Positions 7,910 through 15,797 of a DNA stretch of 36,848 nucleotides are shown one piece after another. The position numbers and the translations under genes were made by a program. Source of the stretch: Desulfobacula sp. (GTDB lineage: Bacteria > Desulfobacterota > Desulfobacteria > Desulfobacterales > Desulfobacteraceae); assembly GCA_018645325.1 (NCBI GenBank), contig JABGOU010000039.1:1-36848 (forward strand). Direction: 5' to 3'. The notes under the pieces are model-generated. The model did no database searches. It saw only the letters and a list, made by a program, of their open reading frames with translations, and was not told where the DNA came from. Each line of letters opens with the position of its first letter. Within the stretch, counting starts at the first letter, position 1.

Positions 7910-8407
7910 ATGATCTGTCATGAATGCAATTCCAATATGAAAGAGTCTCAAGAGGTATATCACTATACAGAGTCCGGCCTGGACAATGTATATTTAGGCA
8001 ATATCTGCATACACAGGTGTAAATGCGGGGAATCTTTCCCGTCTATCCCCAACATAATTGAATTGAATACAGTTATTGGCAGCTTGATTGTTAAGAAATC
8101 AACATCGCTGGATGGTAAAGAAATCGTTTTTTTGAGAAAAAATGTAGGGTTAAATGCAAAAACATTTGCAGAGTATCTCGGTATTGACAAATCAACGCTT
8201 TCCAGGTGGGAAAATAACCAGCAGAAAATTGCCAAGTCCAATGACCGCTTTATCAGATTGATTTATGCCAATTTAAAGGGCCTGTCAGGAGAGGATATCG
8301 ATAATCTTCTTAAAGGAGCTGCCAAAGATTTCAACAAAAGCAAATACGGAGAAAAAATCAATATCCCAATGGATAGTATTTGCAGTCAAATTGAATGCAG
8401 AACATGA
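7910..8407 (+). CDS. YgiT-type zinc finger / HTH antitoxin (MqsA-like)
   Basis: This 165-residue protein starts with a small zinc finger (CHEC at 3-6 and CKC near 35-37). An XRE helix-turn-helix at about 75-130 follows: LRKNVGLNAKTFAEYLGIDK then STLSRWENNQQKIAKS. This is the MqsA layout, in which the N-terminal part binds the toxin and the HTH represses the operon. The C-terminal 35 residues are an extra, basic tail. GGGAGAGG lies just upstream of ATG 7910. The probable operator is the inverted repeat at 7585-7599. Its position between repressor and integrase genes fits a prophage-maintenance cassette. Confidence 0.82.
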   Translation: MICHECNSNMKESQEVYHYTESGLDNVYLGNICIHRCKCGESFPSIPNIIELNTVIGSLIVKKSTSLDGKEIVFLRKNVGLNAKTFAEYLGIDKSTLSRWENNQQKIAKSNDRFIRLIYANLKGLSGEDIDNLLKGAAKDFNKSKYGEKINIPMDSICSQIECRT

Positions 8408-8482
8408 CTGAATAAAAAGTCATGATCCCCCACTATGCCATATCACCCCAAGGCCTGTTTTTCTCCTGAAACAAAAAAACAT

Positions 8483-8512
8483 TTGACAACCTGATTATTT
8501 TTTGAAACGATA
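8483..8512 (+). promoter_or_regulatory. Possible promoter for xis-int
   Basis: A perfect TTGACA lies at 8483-8488, but the best -10 (ACGATA, 8507-8512, 18-bp spacer) is poor. A weak -10 could mean activation by a phage protein such as the CII-like regulator; this is speculative. Confidence 0.35.
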
Positions 8513-8520
8513 GCAGCCGG

Positions 8521-8548
8521 AACATCTTCCAGGATTTCCAACCTCCCA
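8521..8548. repeat. Dispersed 28-bp repeat, copy 2
   Basis: Second copy of the repeat at 5766-5793, with two mismatches, same orientation. It lies 18 bases before the ATG of the 48-residue ORF, close to the predicted xis-int promoter. Confidence 0.6.
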
Positions 8549-8566
8549 AAGCATAGGGAGGCGGCA

Positions 8567-8713
8567 ATGAAAAATCAGCTTATAGAAACCGGAAAAGATT
8601 ACAATGGATCTTTGCCGGTTTTGTATCTTTCTGCCAGTCCAAACAAAAATCAGATCAAAATATATCCGGCAATCTCCTTTTGGAAACCGCTTAGCTCTTC
8701 TAAGAGGAGATAA
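8567..8713 (+). CDS. Short hypothetical protein before excisionase gene
   Basis: This 48-codon frame starts at an ATG with a strong GGGAGG six bases upstream and ends three bases before the TTG of the excisionase-like gene. The product has no membrane helix or metal motif. It reads KPLSSSKRR at its end, where the DNA also supplies the GAGGAG ribosome-binding site of the next gene. The good translation signal supports expression; it may be a leader peptide that couples translation into xis. I do not recognise it. Confidence 0.5.
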   Translation: MKNQLIETGKDYNGSLPVLYLSASPNKNQIKIYPAISFWKPLSSSKRR

Positions 8714-8716
8714 AAA

Positions 8717-9064
8717 TTGACCGGCTCCCGACCAAAACTTTTAACCCCTAAAGATGTTGCAGAGCTATTGCAAATTTCTGAAAAAACCGTATATAAACAC
8801 AGAAGGAAATTTTGTGGTTTTAATCCGGCCGGATTAGGTGTGTTAAGATTTAGAGGGGAAATAATTAATGGGATTATGGAAGGACAAGACCCGAAAGCAT
8901 TGGTGCTACAGTTTCCAGTATCAGGGGGAAAGTTATGCAGCAAGGGGGTTTATAGACAGGCGGGAAGCAGAGGCAGCCAGAGTAAAACGAAGACAAGAAA
9001 TAAAACATCCAAAGACAAAAGAACTCGGCATGGCATTTTCAGAGGCATGCAACCTGTATCTTGA
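8717..9064 (+). CDS. xis: Excisionase-like HTH protein overlapping the integrase
   Basis: The first 57 or so residues are a MerR/excisionase-type helix-turn-helix (LLTPKDVAELLQISEKTVYK, then a wing around LGVLRFRGEIINGIMEG). TTG 8717 follows GAGGAG. The frame stays open for 115 codons, but its last 65 codons lie over the integrase start in another frame and are Lys/Arg/Ser-rich with no recognisable domain. By family knowledge such proteins bend DNA at the attachment site and direct excision. The 197-base overlap with int is large; either the C-terminus is real, or ribosomes shift frame here to make a fusion. Confidence 0.65.
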   Translation: MTGSRPKLLTPKDVAELLQISEKTVYKHRRKFCGFNPAGLGVLRFRGEIINGIMEGQDPKALVLQFPVSGGKLCSKGVYRQAGSRGSQSKTKTRNKTSKDKRTRHGIFRGMQPVS

Positions 9065-9929
9065 TTTTGCAGAAAGAAGATTTGTTGTTGGTGTTTATAA
9101 ACACAAAAAATATGTTTACGACTGTCTTTATCAGTTCCTTGGTGGTGACACCCCTATTACAAATTTAACGGCAGAAATAATTTCGAAATATCTTGCAACC
9201 CGGCACAGCAATAATAATTACAACGTCCATAGAAAAGAACTGTCTGCCTTTTTCACTTACGCCAAAGATATATTAGAGTGTATCGAGAAAAATCCATGCA
9301 AAAAAATTGCACTACTTCCCCACACTATCAAAGAAAAACAAATACCAAAAGAAACCGATATTATTAAACTACTCCTGGCAACAAACCCGGATACAGATGA
9401 AAAAGATTTGCTGATTGTTTTATTGCATACCCTGGCCCGGATAGATGAAGCCTTAAGAATGAAATGGGAAGACATTAATTTTAAAAAGAAAACATTAATA
9501 AAATGGACGAAAAAAACAAAAGACGGAAGTTATAAAAAAATAATGGTATCAATTAATGAAGAATTATACAGCACTCTCTGGACGATGTGGCAAAATAAAA
9601 AACAAAATACCTGGCTATTTTATAATGAAAGAAATGAAAACAGATATTTTCACCGTCCAAAATTCATGAAAGGAATTTGCAAAAGGGCCGGGATTGAACC
9701 ACACTTTGGATTTCATGCTCTCAGGCATCTTATGTCATCTCTCATGGCAGACAACCCGAAAATATCTACTAAAACCATTCAAAAAGTTTTGGGCCACTCC
9801 AATATGAAAACCACGGAAATTTATTTACATGAATTAGATGGGGCTGTCGAAAATGCAATGGGCTCTTTATCAGGAAAATTTACACAAAAAATGGACAAGC
9901 CGCAACCAAAATCCGCAACCAAAAAATAA
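8868..9929 (+). CDS. int: Tyrosine-family prophage integrase
   Basis: This 353-residue site-specific recombinase has an N-terminal arm-binding region (about 1-55), a SAM-like core-binding domain (about 55-150) and a catalytic domain. The catalytic set is complete: R191 (LARIDEAL), H283-x2-R286 (HALRH), H310 (LGHSNMKTTEIYLH) and the nucleophile Y319. ATG 8868 follows GAGGGG. The stop at 9929 lies 38 bases from the CCA end of tRNA-Asp on the opposite strand. This is the usual arrangement for integration into the 3' end of a tRNA gene. The enzyme looks intact, so the element may still be mobile if its left end is whole. Confidence 0.93.
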   Translation: MGLWKDKTRKHWCYSFQYQGESYAARGFIDRREAEAARVKRRQEIKHPKTKELGMAFSEACNLYLDFAERRFVVGVYKHKKYVYDCLYQFLGGDTPITNLTAEIISKYLATRHSNNNYNVHRKELSAFFTYAKDILECIEKNPCKKIALLPHTIKEKQIPKETDIIKLLLATNPDTDEKDLLIVLLHTLARIDEALRMKWEDINFKKKTLIKWTKKTKDGSYKKIMVSINEELYSTLWTMWQNKKQNTWLFYNERNENRYFHRPKFMKGICKRAGIEPHFGFHALRHLMSSLMADNPKISTKTIQKVLGHSNMKTTEIYLHELDGAVENAMGSLSGKFTQKMDKPQPKSATKK

Positions 9930-9933
9930 AAAA

Positions 9934-9956
9934 GGTTTCAGCTAAATGCTGAAACC
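9934..9956 (-). terminator. Terminator of tRNA-Val-tRNA-Asp operon
   Basis: GGTTTCAGC and GCTGAAACC form a perfect 9-bp stem with loop TAAAT. On the minus strand a long T-rich tract follows (complement of 9921-9933), so it should end tRNA transcription. Downstream of int on the plus strand only a weak T tract follows. Confidence 0.8.
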
Positions 9957-9967
9957 CTTTGTATTCG

Positions 9968-10000
9968 TGGCGGGAGTGACGAGACTCGAACTCGCGACCT
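9968..10000. other. Probable attachment site in tRNA-Asp 3' end
   Basis: The integrase gene ends beside the 3' end of tRNA-Asp and all visible phage genes lie to its left. The recombination core is therefore expected in the 3' half of the tRNA, with the tRNA restored by phage sequence. The partner copy would lie left of the window, so the core cannot be delimited here. Confidence 0.5.
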
Positions 10001-10045
10001 CTTGCGTGACAGGCAAGCGTTCTAACCAAACTGAACTACACCCCC
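9968..10045 (-). tRNA. tRNA-Asp (GTC)
   Basis: The minus strand folds as a full cloverleaf. The acceptor stem GGGGGTG pairs with CACTCCC with one G-U pair, and the discriminator is G with CCA encoded at 9968-9970. The anticodon arm is CTTGC / GCAAG with loop CTGTCAC, which gives anticodon GTC. It is 14 bases downstream of tRNA-Val and shares its promoter and the terminator at 9934-9956. It is also the likely prophage attachment gene. Confidence 0.96.
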
Positions 10046-10059
10046 GGAACCAGCTTTTA

Positions 10060-10135
10060 TGGTGGGCGATGCAGGGCTTGAACCTGCGACTTCAACCTTG
10101 TAAGGGTTGCACTCTCCCAGCTGAGTTAATCGCCC
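10060..10135 (-). tRNA. tRNA-Val (TAC)
   Basis: The minus strand forms a cloverleaf with acceptor GGGCGAT / ATCGCCC, discriminator A, and CCA encoded at 10060-10062. The anticodon stem CAACC / GGTTG holds loop CTTACAA, giving anticodon TAC. It is the first gene of the tRNA pair, with transcription expected to start about 8 bases upstream. Confidence 0.96.
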
Positions 10136-10149
10136 GAAAAACAAGAGAA

Positions 10150-10178
10150 TTTATATCAATAAAAAAAAATTATGTCAA
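10150..10178 (-). promoter_or_regulatory. Sigma-70 promoter of tRNA-Val-tRNA-Asp
   Basis: On the minus strand TTGACA (10178-10173) and TATAAA (10155-10150) are separated by exactly 17 bp. The predicted start lies a few bases before the tRNA-Val 5' end. This is the best match to a housekeeping promoter in the window. Confidence 0.85.
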
Positions 10179-10330
10179 GCAAAAACCATCATAAAATTAT
10201 GGACGTTATTAAAGATCAAAATTATTTAGCTATACTTGCAAGCTTGTATTAAAATATGCTATGAGTGATTTTATGATTAAATAGCAATTCAATTTTTCAT
10301 CTTAAAGAATTTGAATCTTAAGCTTTTTAA

Positions 10331-10396
10331 ATTATCGATGACGATCAATCACTTATTCAAAATTTTATTCGTCATGAATTTCAGACAAGGAGTTGA
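10331..10396 (+). pseudogene. Possible receiver-domain fragment
   Basis: A 21-codon stretch without a start codon reads IIDDDQSLIQNFIRHEF, like the first strand and helix of a response-regulator receiver domain with its acidic pocket. A stop precedes it and it ends in the rho ribosome-binding region. It is too short to be certain and may be chance. Confidence 0.3.
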
Positions 10397-10398
10397 CA

Positions 10399-11466
10399 AT
10401 GGAACCTGTACAAGGATATCTTGAAATTATGGATAAGGGGTTTGGATTTTTAAGAACGATAGAAGAAAATTTTCAGCCCAAACCTGAAAACACCTATGTC
10501 CCAAATAGCCTGATTCGAAAATTTAATTTAAAAGAGGGAAGCTTTATTGAGGGATTTGGGGAAAAAAAAGGCCCAAGCAATCCCAATCTTGCTCTGCTCC
10601 GAATTGAAACGATAAACAAGCTTCCCTTTGAGGAATTTATCGCCACACCCCTATTGCAGGATCAAACCAGTATTAACCCATTTGAGCGTTATATCATTAC
10701 TCAAAGCAAAGATGATATCACTGGAAAAGCTCTGGACATGATCGTCCCTATCGGAATGGGCCAGCGGGGACTTATTATCTCACCTCCTAAATCCGGAAAA
10801 ACAACCATATTAAGGCATATGGCAAACTCGGTGGTGCTTAATTATCCAGATGCAAAAGTTTTTATTCTCCTGGTTGATGAAAGGCCGGAAGAAGTTACTG
10901 ATTTTCAAAGGGGATTACAAGGTGCTCATGTCTTATACTCTTCAGCAGACCAGCAGATCGGCCAGCATATGAGAATGACACGCCTTGCAATGCATACAGC
11001 TATCCGATGCGCAGAGATTGGGCAGAATTCAGTTGTATTTATTGACTCTTTGACCAGAATGACGAGGGCCTTTAACTCAGGCACGGACAGCCATGGCAAA
11101 ACAATGACCGGAGGTCTAGGTGCAAATGCCATGGAATTTCCCAGAAAAATTTTCGGTGCCGCAAGAAAACTTGAAAATGGCGGTTCCTTAACCATTATTG
11201 CCACCATTCTTGTTGACACGGGCAGTCGCATGGATGATATTATCTATCAGGAATTTAAAGGAACAGGCAATATGGATCTGTTTCTCTCCCAAGAGTGCGC
11301 AGAAAACAGAATCTGGCCGGCTATAAATATCAATAAATCAGGAACCCGAAACGAGGACCTGCTGCTGGATAATGATGAATATCAAAAAATGATTGAAATT
11401 AGAAGGGCCCTTGCCACAAAAGACGAAAAAGATGCTATGAAAGAATTTATATCATATCTTGAATAA
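10399..11466 (+). CDS. rho: Rho-family transcription terminator, short form
   Basis: This 355-residue hexameric RNA helicase would release RNA polymerase at unstructured transcript ends. It starts directly at the OB-fold RNA-binding domain ([14 protein letters not shown]) and lacks the N-terminal helical Rho_N part of E. coli Rho (419 residues). The ATPase core is complete, with P-loop PPKSGKT and VDERPEEVT. The segment STFDEPASRH of E. coli is replaced by [11 protein letters not shown], the R-loop has GSRMDD, and the C-terminal tail is about 15 residues shorter. I chose ATG 10399 over TTG 10393 because AAGGAG lies 6 bases before it. It converges on lon with a 7-base gap. It may be a second Rho beside a full-length one elsewhere. 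Confidence 0.9.
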   Translation: MEPVQGYLEIMDKGFGFLRTIEENFQPKPENTYVPNSLIRKFNLKEGSFIEGFGEKKGPSNPNLALLRIETINKLPFEEFIATPLLQDQTSINPFERYIITQSKDDITGKALDMIVPIGMGQRGLIISPPKSGKTTILRHMANSVVLNYPDAKVFILLVDERPEEVTDFQRGLQGAHVLYSSADQQIGQHMRMTRLAMHTAIRCAEIGQNSVVFIDSLTRMTRAFNSGTDSHGKTMTGGLGANAMEFPRKIFGAARKLENGGSLTIIATILVDTGSRMDDIIYQEFKGTGNMDLFLSQECAENRIWPAININKSGTRNEDLLLDNDEYQKMIEIRRALATKDEKDAMKEFISYLE

Positions 11467-11473
11467 ATACATA

Positions 11474-13822
11474 TCACAACAGGGCATATTCGAGCACTTT
11501 GGACATATTCTCAGCATAAACGATTTCCATTTGCTTTTGAATGGCTTTGGGAATCTCTTTGATATCTTTTTTGTTTTCTCTTGAAACAATTATTTTTTTA
11601 ATACCATTGGCATGGGCGGCCAACAATTTTTCTTTTAAACCTCCCACAGGCAGCACTCTTCCGCGCAATGTAATTTCGCCTGTCATGGCTGTCATTCTTG
11701 AAACAGGTTTCCCGGTCAAAACTGAAACCACAGCTGTACACATGGAGATACCTGCCGAAGGACCATCTTTTGGGATTGCGCCTTCTGGTACATGAATGTG
11801 GATATCAAGTTTTTTATAAAAATCTTCTTTGATATTTAATGCTTTACTGCGGGACCTTACATAACTGACTGCTGCCTGGGCAGATTCTTTCATGACATCT
11901 CCAAGCTTGCCTGTTACAAGCACGTTTCCTTTGCCCGGCATTGTTACAACCTCTATTGTTAGCAGTTCACCCCCGGCCTGGGTCCAGGCAAGGCCTGTAA
12001 CAATTCCGGTCCTGTCCTCTTTTTCCAAAATACTGTTTCTAAAGCTGGGCTGCCCAAGATATTTTAAAACCATGGTAGTTGAAACTTTATGCAGTTTCCT
12101 ATTATTGGTTTGAACGATCTCTTTGGCTATTTTTCTTAATACGGAAGAGATCTCCCGTTCCAGATTTCTTACCCCTGCCTCTTTTGTATATTGTTTTATA
12201 ATGGCATGAATGGCATTTTTTGAAAAAACCGCATCAGTATTTGAAAGACCATTTTCTTTCAATTGTTTTGGTATCAAATACCCTTTGGCAATCTTAAATT
12301 TTTCATACTCTGTATACCCCGGTATCTGGATAATTTCCATCCTGTCTCTCAATGGTGCCGGAATATCATACAAGGTATTAGCTGTAGTGATAAAAAGAAC
12401 CTGGGAAAGATCATAATCCACCTCAAGATAATGATCATTAAAATTTTTATTCTGCTCAGGGTCCAACGCTTCAAGCAATGCAGATGATGGATCACCTCTG
12501 AAATCAGCCGTCATTTTATCAATTTCATCCAGACAGAACACAGGGTTGTTATACCCTGTTTTTTTCAAGGTTTGAATGATCTTGCCAGGCATTGCCCCTA
12601 CATAGGTTCTTCTATGACCCCTTATTTCCGCTTCATCCCTGACACCGCCAAGAGAAACCCTGGCAAAGGCTCTTCCAGTTGCCGAAGCAACTGATTTTGC
12701 CAAGGATGTTTTCCCGACTCCAGGAGGTCCCACAAGACAGAGAATCGGTCCTTTAATTTTTTTGACAAGTATCTGTACTGCCAAATACTCAAGAATTCTT
12801 TCCTTGGGTTTTTTAAGTCCATAATGATCCTGGTCTAAAACATGTTCAGCCTTTTTAAGATCATTTTTTGACCTGTTCTTTCTAAACCATGGCAAAGAAA
12901 TCAACCAGTCAATATAATTTCTGACCACAGTTGCTTCCGATGACATGGGAGACATCATCTTTAGCTTTTCAAATTCTCTTCGTACAACAGAGGCAGCTTC
13001 TTTGGACATTCTTTTTTTTTTTATCCTATTCTCAAGGTCCAGGAATTCTGCTGAATCTCCTTCGTCTCCCATTTCTTTTTTAATGGCCAGCATCTGTTCA
13101 TTCAAATAATGCTTTTTCTGCAAACTTTCCATTTGATCCTTTACCCTTCCCTTTATTTTTTGGGACATGGTAAAGACTTCTGTTTCCTTTTGAATCAGCT
13201 TTAACAATAAAAAAAATCTGCTTTCTAATTTTCCACACTCAAGCAATTTTTGTTTATCGCCCATTTTAAATGGCATCTGAGCAGCAATGGTATCAGCATA
13301 TCTAGACTCATGGGCGGCAATAGCATCAAGGGTTTTAAAGAAGGTCTGGGCCACGGCGCCGGAAAGTTTTGCATAATGTTCAAATGCCTCGGTCAGGGTT
13401 CTGATAGCAGCTTCCCTTGCTTTTTCTGGCAGAGGCTCTTCAAACACCTCGATATATTCAACATTTAAAAAGCCATCCTCATCAAGCAATTTGACTATTT
13501 TACCTCTTTTACCCCCTTCAACCAATGCCTTAACGCTTCCATCGGGCAGTTTGAGAAGCTGAGTAATAGTTGCTTGTGTACCGACCTGAAAAATATCTTT
13601 AATATTCGGTTTTAAAACGTCGGGGTTTTTCTGGGTGGTCAAAAAAATTCTCTTGTCCGCCTCCATGGCTTTGGAAAGGGCTTTAATGGATTTATCTCTT
13701 CCAACAAAAACAGGGGTAATAATAAATGGAAATAGAACCATATCCCTTAAAGGCACAAGCGGCAGTTGTTTTTTTTCACTTTCCGAACCATCAGGGTGCA
13801 TAAAATTAGGCAATTTAATCAT
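11474..13822 (-). CDS. lon: ATP-dependent protease Lon
   Basis: This 782-residue cytoplasmic AAA+ protease degrades damaged and regulatory proteins. It has the substrate-binding N-domain (about 18-210), coiled coil, Walker A GPPGVGKT at 365-372, Walker B with LDEID at about 431-435, and a C-terminal protease domain. The Ser-Lys dyad is Ser689 (KDGPSAGIS) and Lys732 (GLKEKLLAA). Length matches E. coli Lon (784). It is the last gene of tig-clpP-clpX-lon, 24 bases after clpX, and its own ribosome-binding site is weak. The order matches the E. coli locus. Confidence 0.97.
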   Translation of the reverse strand: MIKLPNFMHPDGSESEKKQLPLVPLRDMVLFPFIITPVFVGRDKSIKALSKAMEADKRIFLTTQKNPDVLKPNIKDIFQVGTQATITQLLKLPDGSVKALVEGGKRGKIVKLLDEDGFLNVEYIEVFEEPLPEKAREAAIRTLTEAFEHYAKLSGAVAQTFFKTLDAIAAHESRYADTIAAQMPFKMGDKQKLLECGKLESRFFLLLKLIQKETEVFTMSQKIKGRVKDQMESLQKKHYLNEQMLAIKKEMGDEGDSAEFLDLENRIKKKRMSKEAASVVRREFEKLKMMSPMSSEATVVRNYIDWLISLPWFRKNRSKNDLKKAEHVLDQDHYGLKKPKERILEYLAVQILVKKIKGPILCLVGPPGVGKTSLAKSVASATGRAFARVSLGGVRDEAEIRGHRRTYVGAMPGKIIQTLKKTGYNNPVFCLDEIDKMTADFRGDPSSALLEALDPEQNKNFNDHYLEVDYDLSQVLFITTANTLYDIPAPLRDRMEIIQIPGYTEYEKFKIAKGYLIPKQLKENGLSNTDAVFSKNAIHAIIKQYTKEAGVRNLEREISSVLRKIAKEIVQTNNRKLHKVSTTMVLKYLGQPSFRNSILEKEDRTGIVTGLAWTQAGGELLTIEVVTMPGKGNVLVTGKLGDVMKESAQAAVSYVRSRSKALNIKEDFYKKLDIHIHVPEGAIPKDGPSAGISMCTAVVSVLTGKPVSRMTAMTGEITLRGRVLPVGGLKEKLLAAHANGIKKIIVSRENKKDIKEIPKAIQKQMEIVYAENMSKVLEYALL

Positions 13823-13846
13823 TAAATTTTAGAACTCTCTATATTT

Positions 13847-15106
13847 TCAAGCCTGTTTTTTAGGCTGCTCATAAAGCAGGATCGGGGCTTCATTTTTTAA
13901 AACAACCTCTTCACCTACAACGCACTCTCTCACATTTTCTTTTGAAGGAATTTCATACATGATATCCAGCATTGTTTCTTCCATGATAGCACGAAGTCCC
14001 CTTGCGCCCGACTTTCTCTGCACTGCTTCTTTGGCCATTGCCTCAAGGGCTTCATCAGAAAAATGAAGCTTCACATCTTCAATCTTGAATAATTCCTGGT
14101 ATTGTTTGACAAGGGCATTCTTAGGTTCCGTCAAAATTTTAACCAAAGATTTTTCATTGAGTTCACCAATAGATGTAATTATAGGCAGGCGGCCTAAAAA
14201 CTCCGGTATAAGACCGAATTTAATCAGGTCTTCAGGTTTGAGTTGCTCAAGCAGTTCTCCGATATTTTTATCTTTATTACCGACGATCTTTGCTCCAAAT
14301 CCCATAGTTTTCTTTGTAATTCTTCTTTCAATAACCTTTTCCAAGCCATTAAAAGTTCCCCCACAAATAAAAAGGATATTGGATGTATCAACTTTTACAT
14401 AATCCTGCTGGGGATGTTTTCTTCCCCCTTTTGGCGGAATACTGGCAACGGTTCCCTCTATGATTTTTAAAAGCGCCTGTTGAACGCCTTCCCCTGACAC
14501 ATCCCGGGTAATGGATGGATTGTCCCCACGCTGGGAAATTTTATCAATCTCATCAATATAAATGATGCCCTTCTGGGCCTTCTCAACGTCATAGTCTGCA
14601 TTCTGCACAAGGGAGAGTACAATATTTTCAACATCTTCCCCTACATAACCGGCTTCGGTTAAAGCCGTTGCATCTGCAATAGCAAAAGGAACATCTAAAA
14701 ATCTGGCAAGAGTCTGTGCAAGAAGAGTCTTTCCACATCCGGTAGGCCCGATGATAAGGATATTACTCTTTTGAATTTCAACATCATCATCATTTTTTTC
14801 CATGGTTGAACTCAAACGTTTGTAATGGTTGTAAACGGCCACAGCAAGAACTTTTTTAGCACGATCCTGCTCAATGACATAAGTATCAAGCAATTGTTTA
14901 ATCTGCTTAGGTGTTAAAAACTCCTTGAACCCATCTGCATCAACTTGTTTTTCTTTTTCTTCATCCTCAATAATATCGCCGCACAACTTAATACATTCAT
15001 TACAAATATAAACACTTGGGCCTGCAATCAATTTTATAACTTCTTTTTGATTTTTGCCACAAAAAGAACAAAAAAACTGATCATTGTCTTCTTTTTTCCG
15101 AGCCAT
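13847..15106 (-). CDS. clpX: ClpX unfoldase subunit of ClpXP protease
   Basis: This 419-residue AAA+ ATPase unfolds tagged substrates and feeds them to ClpP. The N-terminal zinc domain has C13, C16, C35 and C38. Walker A GPTGCGKT is at 120-127, followed by the pore loop GYVGED, Walker B IIYIDEID, and the small domain with [13 protein letters not shown]. The start ATG 15106 follows AAGGAG. It is 9 bases downstream of clpP and shares its operon, so both halves of ClpXP are made together. No motif is missing. Confidence 0.97.
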   Translation of the reverse strand: MARKKEDNDQFFCSFCGKNQKEVIKLIAGPSVYICNECIKLCGDIIEDEEKEKQVDADGFKEFLTPKQIKQLLDTYVIEQDRAKKVLAVAVYNHYKRLSSTMEKNDDDVEIQKSNILIIGPTGCGKTLLAQTLARFLDVPFAIADATALTEAGYVGEDVENIVLSLVQNADYDVEKAQKGIIYIDEIDKISQRGDNPSITRDVSGEGVQQALLKIIEGTVASIPPKGGRKHPQQDYVKVDTSNILFICGGTFNGLEKVIERRITKKTMGFGAKIVGNKDKNIGELLEQLKPEDLIKFGLIPEFLGRLPIITSIGELNEKSLVKILTEPKNALVKQYQELFKIEDVKLHFSDEALEAMAKEAVQRKSGARGLRAIMEETMLDIMYEIPSKENVRECVVGEEVVLKNEAPILLYEQPKKQA

Positions 15107-15115
15107 AATTTTTAG

Positions 15116-15736
15116 CTACTCCTTTGAAGATTCTTCTATGTCTTCTTCCAACTCACTTCTGTCGGCGACAACCCTGTCGATAATACCATATTCTCTGGAC
15201 TGATCTGCTGACATGAAAAAATCTCTTTCTGTATCTTCTGATATTTTTTCTATAGGCTGACCCGTGTGAGCGGATAAAATTTCATTCAATCTATCTTTCA
15301 TCTTTAAAATCTCATTGGCCTGGATTTGAATATCAGTGGCCTGTCCCTGGGCACCGCCAAGTGGTTGATGAATCATAATCCTGGCGTTTGGCAGAGCAAA
15401 TCTTTTTCCTTTTGCACCAGCAGTTAAAAGAAGTGCTCCCATACTTGCAGCCTGGCCGATACATACTGTTGCCACATCCGGTTTTATATATTGCATGGTG
15501 TCATAAATGGCCATTCCGGCTGTTACCACCCCGCCCGGTGAGTTGATATAAAAACTGATATCCTTTTCAGGGTCTTCTGATTCCAAAAATAAAAGTTGGG
15601 CAACAATAACATTGGCAACCTCATTATCAATGGCAGATCCAATAAAAATAATTCTGTCTTTTAAAAGGCGTGAATAAATATCATAAGCACGCTCCCCCCT
15701 GTTGCTCTGTTCAACAACCATTGGAATTAGAGGCAC
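15116..15736 (-). CDS. clpP: ClpP protease subunit
   Basis: This 206-residue serine peptidase forms the tetradecameric chamber of ClpXP. The catalytic triad is Ser98 ([11 protein letters not shown]), His123 ([11 protein letters not shown]) and Asp172 ([11 protein letters not shown]). The N-terminus [20 protein letters not shown] is the conserved axial-loop region. Start is GTG 15736 with AAGGAG upstream. Length is normal. It sits between tig and clpX in the order seen in many bacteria. The C-terminus is acidic ([12 protein letters not shown]). Confidence 0.97.
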   Translation of the reverse strand: MPLIPMVVEQSNRGERAYDIYSRLLKDRIIFIGSAIDNEVANVIVAQLLFLESEDPEKDISFYINSPGGVVTAGMAIYDTMQYIKPDVATVCIGQAASMGALLLTAGAKGKRFALPNARIMIHQPLGGAQGQATDIQIQANEILKMKDRLNEILSAHTGQPIEKISEDTERDFFMSADQSREYGIIDRVVADRSELEEDIEESSKE

Positions 15737-15797
15737 GATTCAACTCCTTATCATTATTTTGTTTTCATTTTTATACTGCTGACTGAACACTAAATGA

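Noticed and set aside
9946-10194. 82-codon plus-strand frame across the two tRNA genes
   Set aside because: It is a translation of antisense tRNA sequence (typical LELATSCVTG and LNLRLQPCKGC strings) and overlaps two certain tRNAs.
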